DNA from: Prochlorococcus marinus XMU1410
GTDB lineage: Bacteria; Cyanobacteriota; Cyanobacteriia; PCC-6307; Cyanobiaceae
NCBI RefSeq assembly: GCF_017696085.1
Contig: NZ_JAAORH010000003.1
Coordinates: 248,001 to 312,000, forward strand
DNA length: 64,000 nt
Reading direction: 5' to 3'
A program made the position numbers and the translations under genes. A model generated the notes under the pieces. It saw only the letters and a program-made list of their open reading frames with translations, searched no databases and was not told the DNA's origin. Of the stretch, positions 7,882 through 15,837 are shown piece by piece (the stretch's first letter is position 1; every line of letters starts with the position of its first letter).

Positions 7882-7957
7882 AATTATTCTTTGGTAAAAA
7901 TTGATGCTGAATATTTAATTTTTGCAGCTACTATAAGATCAATAAATTAAAGAATAA

Positions 7958-8113
7958 ATGAATTCTGCATTTGCAAAAGTCTCAAATTTGAAAGTTAACA
8001 GGGCTTCTAAACTAGCTATTACTCTCGCATCATCAACTTTCTTTTTGTATGCCTTGGGTCAAGCACCAATTTTTAAAAATATTCTTGCAGGTGTCTTCTC
8101 TTGCTCTGGCTAA
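7958..8113 (+). CDS. 51-aa hydrophobic microprotein
   Basis: Starts MNSAFAKVSNLKVNRASKLA, then a hydrophobic stretch with ITLASSTFFLYALG and a C-terminal FSCSG. One membrane helix is likely. Function unknown. Confidence 0.45.
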   Translation: MNSAFAKVSNLKVNRASKLAITLASSTFFLYALGQAPIFKNILAGVFSCSG

Positions 8114-8159
8114 ATAAAATACTGTTTTTTAGAGAAGCTAAAAAGCTAAAATAGACTGT

Positions 8160-8205
8160 GATTGACAGTCGATATAAACTTAGAGGGATAAACCCCTCTT
8201 TTTTA
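8160..8205 (+). promoter_or_regulatory. promoter-hairpin cassette, copy T2
   Basis: Contains TTGACAGTCGAT, TAAACT (8175-8180), AGAGGG (8082+100, i.e. 8182-8187) pairing with CCCTCT (8194-8199), a T-run and then ATG at 8206. It heads the four-gene microprotein operon. Confidence 0.55.
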
Positions 8206-8265
8206 ATGTTTAATAGATTTATTGCTGAAAAGATAATGACTCTTCTTATTTCTCTTTTCAGCTGA
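8206..8265 (+). CDS. 19-aa leader-like peptide of microprotein operon
   Basis: MFNRFIAEKIMTLLISLFS. The ATG directly follows the hairpin cassette and the TGA overlaps the next ATG (TGATG at 8263-8267). It may be a translated leader that couples to the following gene. Confidence 0.4.
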   Translation: MFNRFIAEKIMTLLISLFS

Positions 8266-8381
8266 TGAATATTTCCCCGCACCTATTAATTGATGCTGTG
8301 ATATTAAGCGCTGCCCTTACGATAACTTTGGTATTAAGAGCAAAAGGTAATGCTGCCAGAAAAGAAAAAGAAAATAAATGA
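8265..8381 (+). CDS. 38-aa membrane microprotein
   Basis: MNISPHLLIDAVILSAALTI then a basic tail NAARKEKENK. One transmembrane helix with the basic end probably cytoplasmic. Start overlaps the upstream stop and its own stop overlaps the next start by four bases. Confidence 0.5.
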   Translation: MNISPHLLIDAVILSAALTITLVLRAKGNAARKEKENK

Positions 8382-8518
8382 TTACTAAAAAAGAAGAAAA
8401 AGAATTTAAAAAACCTAAATTATATAGATTTTGGAACTTTCTTATTTATGGAAGTTCCATAGCTATTGGAGTTTTCTTAGTTTATTTATATTCTGCTTAT
8501 ATCTTTATAAATAAATGA
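8378..8518 (+). CDS. 46-aa membrane microprotein
   Basis: A charged N-terminus (MITKKEEKEFKKPKLYRFWN) precedes one hydrophobic helix (about residues 21-44). ATGA overlaps on both sides (8378-8381 and 8515-8518). Confidence 0.5.
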   Translation: MITKKEEKEFKKPKLYRFWNFLIYGSSIAIGVFLVYLYSAYIFINK

Positions 8519-8610
8519 CTTACATATACGGCATAGCGATTACTTATGGGGTTGTGAGTCTTTTATTGCTTGGTGGGTTTGCATACTTTACTTTTAAAAT
8601 GAGACGCTAA
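8515..8610 (+). CDS. 31-aa membrane microprotein
   Basis: MTYIYGIAITYGVVSLLLLG then GFAYFTFKMRR; a single helix with a basic end. The last of four overlapping tiny genes. The size and topology recall small subunits of membrane complexes, but no family is recognised. Confidence 0.5.
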   Translation: MTYIYGIAITYGVVSLLLLGGFAYFTFKMRR

Positions 8611-8884
8611 TTTTTATATCTTCTTCAATAAAGATTTATTAGATAAATTTTTTGATTTTTGTAGAGAATATCAACAAGAAATTCCTCCTTAAAAGATGGT
8701 TGAGATTTTAAGAAAATATTCAGATAGATTAGATGAATGATAGATACTAGCAGACCAAAGAAAGTATTAAGAAAATAAAATTTCTAGCAAAATTTATACA
8801 AATTTTTTTAAAGTTGGAATAAATTTTTTGAAGATATTTTCCTTGCAACTATACATAATTTGAGATTTTTTTTTGATCCTTAAT

Positions 8885-8916
8885 CCGTACAATTTTGTTC
8901 CTCTAACCGCACACAT
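8885..8916 (+). promoter_or_regulatory. shared promoter element S1
   Basis: CCGTAC (8885-8890), then GTTCCTCTAACCG and CACACAT. Nearly the same string occurs at 22614-22645 and, inverted, at 26559-26584, each 60-75 bp before a small-protein gene. A TA-rich -10-like segment follows directly. The regulator is unknown. Confidence 0.5.
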
Positions 8917-8977
8917 AAAACTTGAAATTTACTATTCAAGTGAATTACAACATAGTTTTAGTCAAGGGGTAAGTCTT

Positions 8978-9130
8978 ATGGCACTAAATGACACATTTAC
9001 TATCCAAGAAATTAATTTGGATAAAAAAGACCTTTCATTTGATAATAAGCTCAAAAAAATTGAAGCTTATTGGAATAATGAATGTACAGAACATCCGAGT
9101 AACAACCATTGCAAGATTTTTTGTGATTAA
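8978..9130 (+). CDS. Cys-tail small protein, family member 1
   Basis: 50 aa from MALNDTFTIQEINLDKKDLS; AAGGGG lies upstream at a workable distance, so this start is preferred over the in-frame codon at 8873. The C-terminus, ECTEHPSNNHCKIFCD, has the pattern E-C-x-x-x-P-x-N-x-x-C-x-x-x-C, shared with the genes at 9334 and 26319. Three cysteines in a short tail suggest metal or redox chemistry. Function unknown. Confidence 0.6.
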   Translation: MALNDTFTIQEINLDKKDLSFDNKLKKIEAYWNNECTEHPSNNHCKIFCD

Positions 9131-9216
9131 AAACTTTAACTTTTAGGTATTCTTACGCTTGATTTTTACATAATACCCGTACTAAAGAATAATCAGATAG
9201 AAAGGAGGCCAAGCAA

Positions 9217-9318
9217 ATGACTAATTTAGGTATAGAAATTTTATTTTGGACAATTTTAATTTCTTATCTGGGATTAAGGTTTTCTCAAACTTGGAATGGA
9301 TTCAAAAAACAGTATTAA
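9217..9318 (+). CDS. 33-aa membrane microprotein
   Basis: AAAGGAGG is a strong ribosome binding site 8 nt before the ATG. The peptide MTNLGIEILFWTILISYLGL then RFSQTWNGFKKQY has one helix and a basic end. Its N-terminus resembles the protein at 12055-12213 (MTNLAIELL), so both may belong to one family. Confidence 0.6.
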   Translation: MTNLGIEILFWTILISYLGLRFSQTWNGFKKQY

Positions 9319-9333
9319 TTAGGAGAATAGAAA

Positions 9334-9480
9334 ATGAAACTACAAACTCAGTTCACGGTTCCAAACAAAAAATTAAAAGATCTTGATTATGTTAAAAAAG
9401 TAGATTTTTTAGAAGAAATTTTAAATAAAGAATGTATAGATTATCCAAATCAAGAAGATTGCCTGGTTTGTTGCAATTAA
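9334..9480 (+). CDS. Cys-tail small protein, family member 2
   Basis: 48 aa, starting MKLQTQFTVPNKKLKDLDYV and ending ECIDYPNQEDCLVCCN. AGGAG precedes the ATG. It is 15 bp after the 33-aa membrane gene, so both form one operon. It shares the cysteine tail of members 1 and 3, and its start MKLxxQFTxP matches member 3 at 26319. Confidence 0.6.
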   Translation: MKLQTQFTVPNKKLKDLDYVKKVDFLEEILNKECIDYPNQEDCLVCCN

Positions 9481-9559
9481 AAATCAAAAAATAGCTGTTT
9501 TTTAAAAGTAAATAAATTTTTATTAGTATTTATAAATTTTCTAAAAGGGAGTTAGCACT

Positions 9560-10078
9560 ATGGAATTAAGATTCTTCCCAATAAATATTTTTAGAGAGAC
9601 TCCAAAAGTCGCCTTCTTCGATGCAGGCATAGATAGTTCTAATGGTTCTGATGTTGTGATCCATTATGGGGAAGCTATATCTCCTCCAGATGATTTAAAA
9701 GATGAGCAATATTACGTTCACAATCATCAAATTGACCACAATTTAGTTATCACTGGAGAAAGGACATTTGTTTTAATAAATCCTTCCTGGGATGAACCTC
9801 ATCATGTGATTTATTTAAATAGATCTATGGGAGCATTAGAAATTCCTATAGGAACTTATCACAGATCTATCTCAGGGAAAGAAGGTAGTATTGTTTTAAA
9901 CCAACCCAAAAGGGATAAATTGTTTGATCCTTCTAAAGAATTTACCCCAAAAAAATTAGACAAAATTAATTTAATTAAGGCAAGAAAAAGTCCGCCTGTT
10001 TATTGGATTTACGAAAATAACAAAATCAAAAGAGTCTTTTTTAATCCTCTAGAAAGAAAAGTTAAAACTATTGTTTGA
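9560..10078 (+). CDS. cupin-like protein
   Basis: 172 aa. GGGAG precedes the ATG. The middle part YVHNHQIDHNLVITGERTFV, followed by ALEIPIGTYHRSISGKEGSI, fits a cupin beta barrel with a histidine-containing metal-site motif, though I cannot confirm all ligands. The C-terminus is basic. It ends one base before the LOG-family gene, so the pair is probably one operon. Substrate unknown. Confidence 0.6.
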   Translation: MELRFFPINIFRETPKVAFFDAGIDSSNGSDVVIHYGEAISPPDDLKDEQYYVHNHQIDHNLVITGERTFVLINPSWDEPHHVIYLNRSMGALEIPIGTYHRSISGKEGSIVLNQPKRDKLFDPSKEFTPKKLDKINLIKARKSPPVYWIYENNKIKRVFFNPLERKVKTIV

Positions 10079-10079
10079 A

Positions 10080-10940
10080 ATGAAAAAACATATGTCCCCT
10101 AAAAATAATTTAAAAAACCTGAATTTAATTATTAATTCTGATACTTATAAATTAGCTCATGAAGACATTGGTCTACTTAGCCGAAATGAAATGCGTGGAG
10201 TTAGAATGCTTCTCGAAATTACTAAACCAGATTTAATCCTTGAAGAAAATAAAATTCTTTCAACCATAATTATTTTTGGAGGCTCAAGCATTGCAGAAAA
10301 ATCAAATACAAAAAAAAGAATTGAAAATATAGAAAAGTTAATTAAAAAAAATCATAAATCGATACTTCTAAAACGAAATTTAAATAGATTAGAAAATTTG
10401 CATCTAATGAGTCATTACTATCAATCAGCAAGGGAGTTTTCTAAACTTGCTTCAATTAGTAATCAAAATAAAGACTGTAATTCTAACGTTATTGTGACAG
10501 GTGGGGGGGGCGGAATTATGGAAGCTGCTAATAGAGGTGCATTTGAAGCAAATTGTAAATCTATAGGTTTAAATATTAGTATTCCTAATGAGCAAATCCC
10601 TAATTCTTTTATAACACCAGGTCTTTGCTTTAAGTTTAATTATTTTGCATTAAGAAAGATCCATTTTGTCATGCGATCAGTAGCTGCTGTATTTTTTCCG
10701 GGAGGTTTTGGAACACTAGATGAATTATTTGAACTATTGACACTTTGTCAAACAGGAATGAAAAAGAAAATCCCAATCATACTTTTTGGTAGAGAGTATT
10801 GGGATAAGATAATTAACTTTGAATATTTAGCTGATCTTGGATTGATTGAAGATGAACATCTAAATCTTTTCGAATATGCAGATACCGCATCAGAAGCGTG
10901 GGAAATTATCAAATCATCAAAAATCTCAGATTCAAATTAA
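10080..10940 (+). CDS. LOG family nucleotide phosphoribohydrolase
   Basis: 286 aa from MKKHMSPKNNL; a TTG three codons earlier overlaps the upstream gene and is less likely. The Rossmann-like fold carries both signature segments: GGGGGIMEAANRGAF (about residues 140-155) and PGGFGTLDELFELLTLCQT (about 205-225). LOG proteins cleave nucleoside monophosphates such as cytokinin riboside 5'-phosphates to base and ribose phosphate. Some were formerly called lysine decarboxylases. Here it follows a cupin gene. Confidence 0.9.
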   Translation: MKKHMSPKNNLKNLNLIINSDTYKLAHEDIGLLSRNEMRGVRMLLEITKPDLILEENKILSTIIIFGGSSIAEKSNTKKRIENIEKLIKKNHKSILLKRNLNRLENLHLMSHYYQSAREFSKLASISNQNKDCNSNVIVTGGGGGIMEAANRGAFEANCKSIGLNISIPNEQIPNSFITPGLCFKFNYFALRKIHFVMRSVAAVFFPGGFGTLDELFELLTLCQTGMKKKIPIILFGREYWDKIINFEYLADLGLIEDEHLNLFEYADTASEAWEIIKSSKISDSN

Positions 10941-10961
10941 GCTAATTTTTTAAAAAAACTT

Positions 10962-11279
10962 TTAATTACTTAATTTATAATTTGTTTTAACAGTTTTTAT
11001 TATTGAATCTTGTGGTTCTTCACTTGGGAAACAGTTAATAATCCTATATTTGCCTCCTTTTTTATCAGTCTCAACAACTGTAAATTCAACGTATTTACCA
11101 ATTCCATCTCTTAAATCCTTAACTTCAGTATTTATTATCTCTTCTTTATCATTTTCGATGATACGAGATTTACCTCCGCAACTTAACAGAGCGTTCCCCT
11201 CAGTGAGAAAAAAATCTTTGTCATTACTGCAAGAAGATAGGAAAGATAAAGAGACTATTATTAGAATAAAATTTTTCAT
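10962..11279 (-). CDS. lipoprotein
   Basis: 105 aa from MKNFILIIVSLSFLSSCSND; LSSC is a lipobox, so the mature protein probably starts at that cysteine and is membrane-anchored. Two more cysteines (LLSCGG and RIINCFP) might form a disulphide. No family recognised. An ATG two codons upstream is also possible. Confidence 0.65.
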   Translation of the reverse strand: MKNFILIIVSLSFLSSCSNDKDFFLTEGNALLSCGGKSRIIENDKEEIINTEVKDLRDGIGKYVEFTVVETDKKGGKYRIINCFPSEEPQDSIIKTVKTNYKLSN

Positions 11280-11540
11280 AATCAACTTTTTTAGCTAACT
11301 ACATTTTCAATAAATCCTATTAAATATAGTAGTCACAAATTTAAAATACTTTTTAAACTTATTTCAATATTGTCAATAAAAAATGAACCATAAACTTGCC
11401 TTAAAATATTCTCATTTAAACATTGTTAAATAACTATTCGCAAAAATAAAATAAATAACTCTATTGAAAAGACAGCTGACTTAAATACAAAAGTATTTAA
11501 AATATTTAATAACTTAATAAATGATAGAAGAGTTTATTAG

Positions 11541-11657
11541 TTAAAAAGTATTAGATATTTTATTTTTCATATTTTCAATTTTATTGATTAATTCATCTAA
11601 CCATTCAGTATTATTTTGCTCTTGTCTTTTATGGCTTTGACTTTTTTGAGTACTCAT
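11541..11657 (-). CDS. WLDxLIN family microprotein 1
   Basis: 38 aa, starting MSTQKSQSHKRQEQNNTEWL and ending MKNKISNTF. It shares N-T-x-W-L-D-x-L-I-N-x-[IL]-x-x-M/K with genes at 12458-12565 and 22717-22854. Soluble, charged, probably helical. The competing plus-strand ORF at 11616 has poorer composition. Confidence 0.5.
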   Translation of the reverse strand: MSTQKSQSHKRQEQNNTEWLDELINKIENMKNKISNTF

Positions 11658-11879
11658 AAATTTCTTACTTTTATAGTTAATTTAATATATCTTCAGAAAT
11701 TAAAGGAATCAATAAGCAATATTACCAAATCGATTGATAAGACAAGCTTTAGTAGCATTTCATACAAAGCTAACCATAATAGATTAACTAAAAAAATCCA
11801 AATCTCTTCTATTAAGTATTTTCTACGATGTTTTTATTTGAAATTCTGATTTGAATTAGGAAAGGGTATAGATGTTCCT

Positions 11880-11987
11880 ATGGAAAAATCATTTCTAAAT
11901 TTCATTTACTGGATCTTAGTAAAGTCAGCTGAAAGTTACTATGGAGATTCATTAAAAACAGAAGTCCCATATACTCCTTATTTTTAG
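11880..11987 (+). CDS. 35-aa relative of the small-RNA-linked peptide
   Basis: MEKSFLNFIYWILVKSAESY then YGDSLKTEVPYTPYF. It aligns without gaps over about 30 residues with the peptides at 6877 and 25616 (MEK-x-x-x-N-F-x-Y-W, K/R-S-A, Y-G-[ED]-S, E-V-P). Unlike them it has an ATG start, an upstream AGGAAAGGG and no hairpin RNA nearby. Confidence 0.55.
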   Translation: MEKSFLNFIYWILVKSAESYYGDSLKTEVPYTPYF

Positions 11988-12054
11988 TTTTGATGGACGT
12001 TAGCTTTTAATAATAAATCTCTAGTTTGAGATTTATTATTTTGGAATTAATTTA

Positions 12055-12213
12055 TCAAAAAATACAATATGGGTTACCTATAGATTCACTACAAAATAAT
12101 CTCTTACGTTGAATTTCTTTCAATGATTGTGAGTAAAGTTTAGCGGTAAGGATCGTTCCAAAATTAACTAAAACTATAATTAGAAGAAGTAGCTCAATTG
12201 CAAGGTTGGTCAT
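12055..12213 (-). CDS. 52-aa membrane microprotein
   Basis: AAGGAGG is a strong binding site before the ATG. Starts MTNLAIELLLLIIVLVNFGT, one helix, then a charged region and a C-terminus with two cysteines (FCSESIGNPYCIF). The N-terminus resembles the 33-aa protein at 9217, and the tail loosely recalls the Cys-tail family. Confidence 0.55.
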   Translation of the reverse strand: MTNLAIELLLLIIVLVNFGTILTAKLYSQSLKEIQRKRLFCSESIGNPYCIF

Positions 12214-12290
12214 AAGATTACCCTCCTTAAATTTATATAAAAACCTTATAACGGCAGAATAGGTATTGAATAGAGTTTAAATTCATATTT

Positions 12291-12455
12291 TTAGCCATCG
12301 AGATTTTTTGGTATTGGACTAGGTTCATAATTTTCGATGCATTCTTCTAAAAACTGTTCAGAATTACTCTTAATTTCGCAACTATGAAGACAATCATAGA
12401 AGGCATACTTGGGATCTAATTCATTTTTGAATTGTTTATTTCTAAATGTATTCAT
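12291..12455 (-). CDS. 54-aa Cys-containing small protein
   Basis: Starts MNTFRNKQFKNELDPKYAFY and has CLHSC at residues 22-26 plus EECIENYEPSPIP. GGGAG lies before the ATG, two bases after the stop of the upstream gene. Part of a minus-strand microprotein operon (12565 to 12055). Distantly similar to the Cys-tail family. Confidence 0.5.
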   Translation of the reverse strand: MNTFRNKQFKNELDPKYAFYDCLHSCEIKSNSEQFLEECIENYEPSPIPKNLDG

Positions 12456-12457
12456 GA

Positions 12458-12565
12458 TCAAACTCCCTTTGATTTTTTTTCAAGTTGATTAATTAATTTA
12501 TCCAACCAAAGAGTGTTATTGATCTTTTTTGTGTTTTTAAAGTATTTTGATTTGTAAGTACTCAT
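12458..12565 (-). CDS. WLDxLIN family microprotein 2
   Basis: 35 aa: MSTYKSKYFKNTKKINNTLW then LDKLINQLEKKSKGV. It shares the start MST-x-KS and the NTxWLDxLIN core with the gene at 11541. First gene of a three-gene microprotein operon. Confidence 0.55.
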   Translation of the reverse strand: MSTYKSKYFKNTKKINNTLWLDKLINQLEKKSKGV

Positions 12566-12755
12566 GAAGTGAAACCTCCAATCAGTGGATCTAATTTAAA
12601 GGTGATGATTCAAATTTCCTAGAGCAAAAATACTGATTATGAATTTAGTGAAATATTTTAAAAACGATTAATTTATTGTTTGTATTTTAGGTATTAAAAC
12701 TTTTGATTCTTGTATATTATTAATATTAAATAACTTCTAAAAAAGGGAGTTAATT

Positions 12756-12926
12756 ATGACTTACTTAAATCTAATTAAAAATAAAATTCAACATGCATTT
12801 GGTGTTTTGTTTGATACGTTATCAATTGAGATAAAACTAACTGATGCTCAAATGGAATGTATACAATTCGGTATTTGTGATTATGCTCCAAAACAAGTTG
12901 AGAAGGTTCCCTTTTTTCATTATTAA
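12756..12926 (+). CDS. 56-aa small protein
   Basis: Starts MTYLNLIKNKIQHAFGVLFD and has MECIQFGICDYAPKQ near the C-terminus. GGGAG precedes the ATG at normal spacing. The C-x5-C pair recalls the Cys-tail proteins. Function unknown. Confidence 0.5.
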   Translation: MTYLNLIKNKIQHAFGVLFDTLSIEIKLTDAQMECIQFGICDYAPKQVEKVPFFHY

Positions 12927-12952
12927 TTTCAATTCATTTTAAAGGAAAGCAT

Positions 12953-13261
12953 TTAGCTCCTCCTCACCCAATCAGGAGATCCACTAAACCAATCAGCAAG
13001 ATCATCATTTTTGGGATCGAAATGATTTTCAGTTTCTAAACCATCAAGGCCAAGATTCTGGATAAGTCCATTTATTCCATCTGATTTTTGCTTACCATAT
13101 CTCCTTAAGCTATTAGCTTTCTTAAGCCATGTCCATATAGTTGAATTATGTTTTGCAAACTTTTCTACATAAATTCTTTCTTCCAATGCGACAGCTTCAT
13201 CTAGTGAAATCCTTTTTACGATATCCTTAATTTTTAAACGAGTCTTGTTGGTTAGGAACAT
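12953..13261 (-). CDS. hypothetical protein, 102 aa
   Basis: Starts MFLTNKTRLKIKDIVKRISL; the first half is helical and basic, the second acidic, ending DWFSGSPDWVRRS. Soluble. The regular composition suggests a real gene, probably conserved in picocyanobacteria, but I recognise no domain. Confidence 0.6.
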   Translation of the reverse strand: MFLTNKTRLKIKDIVKRISLDEAVALEERIYVEKFAKHNSTIWTWLKKANSLRRYGKQKSDGINGLIQNLGLDGLETENHFDPKNDDLADWFSGSPDWVRRS

Positions 13262-13577
13262 ATTTATAAAAGAAGTTAATGATTTATAAAAGTTTTTTTT
13301 ATGAATGTCTTGTCAATCTTTATTTCAAGAAAAAGGATTTTTTAGAGGCTTTTCAAGGGCAAATATATTTGTTTAATAACAGGTATCTTTAATTGGTAAA
13401 AAAGACTACTTAATTTGATTTATATAACTTATATAAAACGATTTCAATATAAGTTTCTCTTCATAATTTAAGATTTAATTTATAAAATTGAATAAAGAAA
13501 ATTTACATTAGCAATCGATCTAAACTAAGAGGAAAATAACCCTCTTTTTCTGGCAAAAACTTTTTATGTAATCACAA
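13262..13577. other. intergenic region with cassette T3
   Basis: No ORF is supported. It contains cassette T3 (13513-13550): ATCGATC, TAAACT (13521-13526), AGAGG/CCTCT (13528-13532 with 13541-13545) and a T-run. The next ATG is at 13578, 28 bp further on, a larger gap than in the other copies. Confidence 0.5.
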
Positions 13578-14294
13578 ATGAAAGGTCAATGGACAAACGT
13601 TTATAGTGGTGATTTACCTCTTAGATCTTGGTGGGTAGATACAGATAGTGAGTGTGAATATATATCTATAGTTTTACCAGAGGTGTTTGGGATAAATCGC
13701 TGGATAAGGAGTTTTTCTGAAAAATTAGCCAAACAAAATGTACCTGTATTAGCCTTACCTCTTTACGGTAGAACAGCTCCAAAATTAGATTTAGCATACA
13801 GCGCAGAAGACTTAAAATTAGGCAGGCATCATAAAAATTTAACCACTTCAAAAAATATTATTAAAGATATTTCTGCAGCTCTGAATTGGGTTAAAGAAAA
13901 ATATCCAAAAAAGAAAATCTCAATAGTTGGATTTTGTTTTGGGGGTCATGCAGCAGTTATAGCTTCTTCTTTAAAAGGAATAGATAGTACATTTTGTTTT
14001 TATGGGGCAGGGGTAACTGCGCCAAGAAAGGATACTAATTTTGCACCTATTGATTTACTAGAAAAAGTTTCTGGAAAATTAAACTTCATATGTGGTTCTT
14101 CAGATGATTTAATTCCTGTACAAGATAGATTAGAAATTAAAAAAAGATTTAAAAAACTAGATCCGTTAGAAGAAAGATTTATTTATGTCGAAATTAAAGG
14201 AGCTGATCATGGCTTTATGTGCGAGGGAAGAGAATCCTTCCATAAGGATGCATCATTAATTGGTTGGAATTTATTGATGAAAGAATTAAATTAA
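13578..14294 (+). CDS. dienelactone hydrolase family protein
   Basis: 238 aa alpha/beta hydrolase. GFCFGGHAA (about residues 117-125) holds the nucleophilic cysteine in the G-x-C-x-G elbow typical of dienelactone hydrolases rather than a serine. The acid Asp is probably in SSDDLIPV and the catalytic His is in GADHGFMCEGRESFH near the C-terminus. The family opens lactone rings or similar esters; the substrate here is unknown. Stand-alone gene behind cassette T3. Confidence 0.88.
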   Translation: MKGQWTNVYSGDLPLRSWWVDTDSECEYISIVLPEVFGINRWIRSFSEKLAKQNVPVLALPLYGRTAPKLDLAYSAEDLKLGRHHKNLTTSKNIIKDISAALNWVKEKYPKKKISIVGFCFGGHAAVIASSLKGIDSTFCFYGAGVTAPRKDTNFAPIDLLEKVSGKLNFICGSSDDLIPVQDRLEIKKRFKKLDPLEERFIYVEIKGADHGFMCEGRESFHKDASLIGWNLLMKELN

Positions 14295-14480
14295 TAAAAT
14301 TCTTGAGAATAGATTATTGTAAGCTTCTGCACTAATAATTTATAAAAATTCAATCCCTCTATGGAAAACTTTTTAAAAAATCGTTTTAGATTAAATAACT
14401 TGAAAAGTCAAATGAAATACTGCCAAAAATGAAAAAAATAAATACTATAAGCCTAAATAATTTTCTAGAAATTCAACCCA

Positions 14481-14909
14481 ATGATTAAGAATTTATTCAT
14501 AGCATTTGTTTTTGCATTAATGCTCATCAACCCAAGCATTTCTATAGCTGCTAAATCTCCTGTAGATGTACAAGAAGTCTTTGTAGGATCTGAGACTATG
14601 GATGGAGACGCTCTGAAATACCCAAAAGGAAAAGCAGAAATAAGATTACAAAGAGTCGAGTTGGCTGAAGGAGGAATAGTTCCACTCCACTCTCATCCAA
14701 TTCCATTATTAGGCAATGTTGAGCAAGGTACGATAGTTGTCAAAAGACAAGGGATGGAAGATCTTACCTATACAGCAGGGGATACTTTTATAGTTGGTCC
14801 AAAGACACCAAAACATACAATGGGCAATGCAAAAACTGATAACGCAATAGTTTGGTTCGCAGCAATAGGAGCAAAAGATGTTCCAATTTTAATTCCCGCT
14901 GAAGGATAA
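14481..14909 (+). CDS. exported cupin-domain protein
   Basis: 142 aa. Residues 1-24 form a signal peptide ending at SIAA. The mature part has a small cupin barrel: VPLHSHPIPLLGNVEQGTIV carries two metal-ligand histidines and the downstream glutamate, and FIVGPKTPKHTMGN gives the second motif with another histidine. Probably periplasmic; ligand or reaction unknown. The gene is followed by cassette T4. Confidence 0.8.
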   Translation: MIKNLFIAFVFALMLINPSISIAAKSPVDVQEVFVGSETMDGDALKYPKGKAEIRLQRVELAEGGIVPLHSHPIPLLGNVEQGTIVVKRQGMEDLTYTAGDTFIVGPKTPKHTMGNAKTDNAIVWFAAIGAKDVPILIPAEG

Positions 14910-14934
14910 ATTTTATCCTTAAATCAATTTTTTT

Positions 14935-14980
14935 GATCGATATTCAAACTAAAATGAGGAGCAGTTAGCTCCTTTTTTTT
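14935..14980 (+). promoter_or_regulatory. promoter-hairpin cassette, copy T4
   Basis: GATCGATATTCAAACT, then GGAGC/GCTCC (14958-14962 with 14968-14972), a run of eight T and the ATG at 14981. Confidence 0.5.
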
Positions 14981-15289
14981 ATGACTGCTCAAAATTTTAT
15001 GAATGTTGTTCGATTTAAATTAAAGTCAGATTGTATAGATCAGTATTTTGAAGTAATAGATAAAACAAGTTTTGAGGGGATGACTCAAAGATATATCGCA
15101 AAAACTGGAGATTATGATTACTGTTTTGTTGGGATCTGGAAAAATGCAGAAGCTATTGCAGCCCAAAGACCAGCTATGATTGCTCATCTTGATGAGGTTA
15201 GAGGATTTATGGAAGAGTTATCTCCTGAACTTGGAGTTACCGATCCCGTTTCAGGAAATATTGTTTCTAAAGTTGGTTATCATGATTGA
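14981..15289 (+). CDS. dimeric alpha-beta barrel (ABM-like) protein
   Basis: 102 aa. The start MTAQNFMNVVRFKLKSDCID and the GDYDYCFVGIWKNAEA segment fit a ferredoxin-like ABM/EthD-type barrel, in which small proteins dimerise to bind or oxidise hydrophobic or haem-like ligands. No catalytic residues can be named. The stop codon lies inside cassette T5, which precedes the next gene. Confidence 0.6.
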   Translation: MTAQNFMNVVRFKLKSDCIDQYFEVIDKTSFEGMTQRYIAKTGDYDYCFVGIWKNAEAIAAQRPAMIAHLDEVRGFMEELSPELGVTDPVSGNIVSKVGYHD

Positions 15290-15332
15290 CAGTCGATCTA
15301 AACTAAGGGGGAATTAGCTCCTTTTTTGTAGT
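15285..15332 (+). promoter_or_regulatory. promoter-hairpin cassette, copy T5
   Basis: TGATTGACAGTCGATC, TAAACT (15299-15304), an AAGGGG/CTCCTT stem with one G-U pair, a T-run and ATG at 15333. Its first three bases are the stop codon of the upstream gene. Confidence 0.5.
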
Positions 15333-15728
15333 ATGCAGTTAAAAAATATTTTAAAAACTACTGGGAGTCTTCATATCCTATTGGGATTATTAATTATTTT
15401 CCTACTTATTTTTTCTGTGGAAACTATCGCAGGCAACGCTTCAAGAGAAACATTGCTTCTTGTAAGAGGGACTGCAGATGTTGTAGCAGCTAGTAATTTA
15501 GGGATAGGTTTCCTATTGATTATTTGCAGCTCTATCAAAGATCAGAAATCTTTAAAAAAAGTTTTATCAGGTGAACTAGCTTTAATGGCTTGTTTATTAG
15601 TAGTAGCCTTATTCAATACTTTTAATGCTGGAACAATTGTTGATGGAGGACCTCCACCTCCTTTTTGGGTTGTTTTAATAGTGAATCCTATATTATGTAC
15701 TTATGGATTAGTTAAAAGGAAAAACTGA
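15333..15728 (+). CDS. four-helix membrane protein
   Basis: 131 aa with four predicted helices and a proline-rich loop (GGPPPPFWVV) before the last. No family recognised. Its end abuts the first fragment of the repeated EVE-gene start, so it marks the left edge of the segmented island. Confidence 0.6.
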   Translation: MQLKNILKTTGSLHILLGLLIIFLLIFSVETIAGNASRETLLLVRGTADVVAASNLGIGFLLIICSSIKDQKSLKKVLSGELALMACLLVVALFNTFNAGTIVDGGPPPPFWVVLIVNPILCTYGLVKRKN

Positions 15729-15780
15729 CTGATATGAATGACGTTAATTACTGCCTAATGAACAATGTGCCAGTATTTAT
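15729..15780 (+). repeat. EVE-gene start fragment, site A
   Basis: ACTGATATGAATGACGTTAA and the following bases to TGAACAATGTGCCAG match the first codons of the gene at 30189 (ATG at 15735). It differs from site B by a few bases and lacks the upstream 11-bp repeats because the 15333 gene lies there. The frame runs on to a stop at about 15870 with no similarity. Confidence 0.6.
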
Positions 15781-15837
15781 AGCAGGGGCTTTCAAAAATC
15801 AAATATATTACGTCCACACCTCGTCCATACTTTTCAC

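Noticed and set aside
8073-8282. 69-codon minus-strand ORF
   Set aside because: It runs antisense to cassette T2 and the first coupled microproteins and has no family or SD support.
11616-11849. 77-codon plus-strand ORF
   Set aside because: It has a weak start and overlaps the minus-strand WLDxLIN gene, which has family support.
13666-13851. Minus-strand ORF inside the dienelactone hydrolase gene
   Set aside because: Antisense reading of a well-supported gene.
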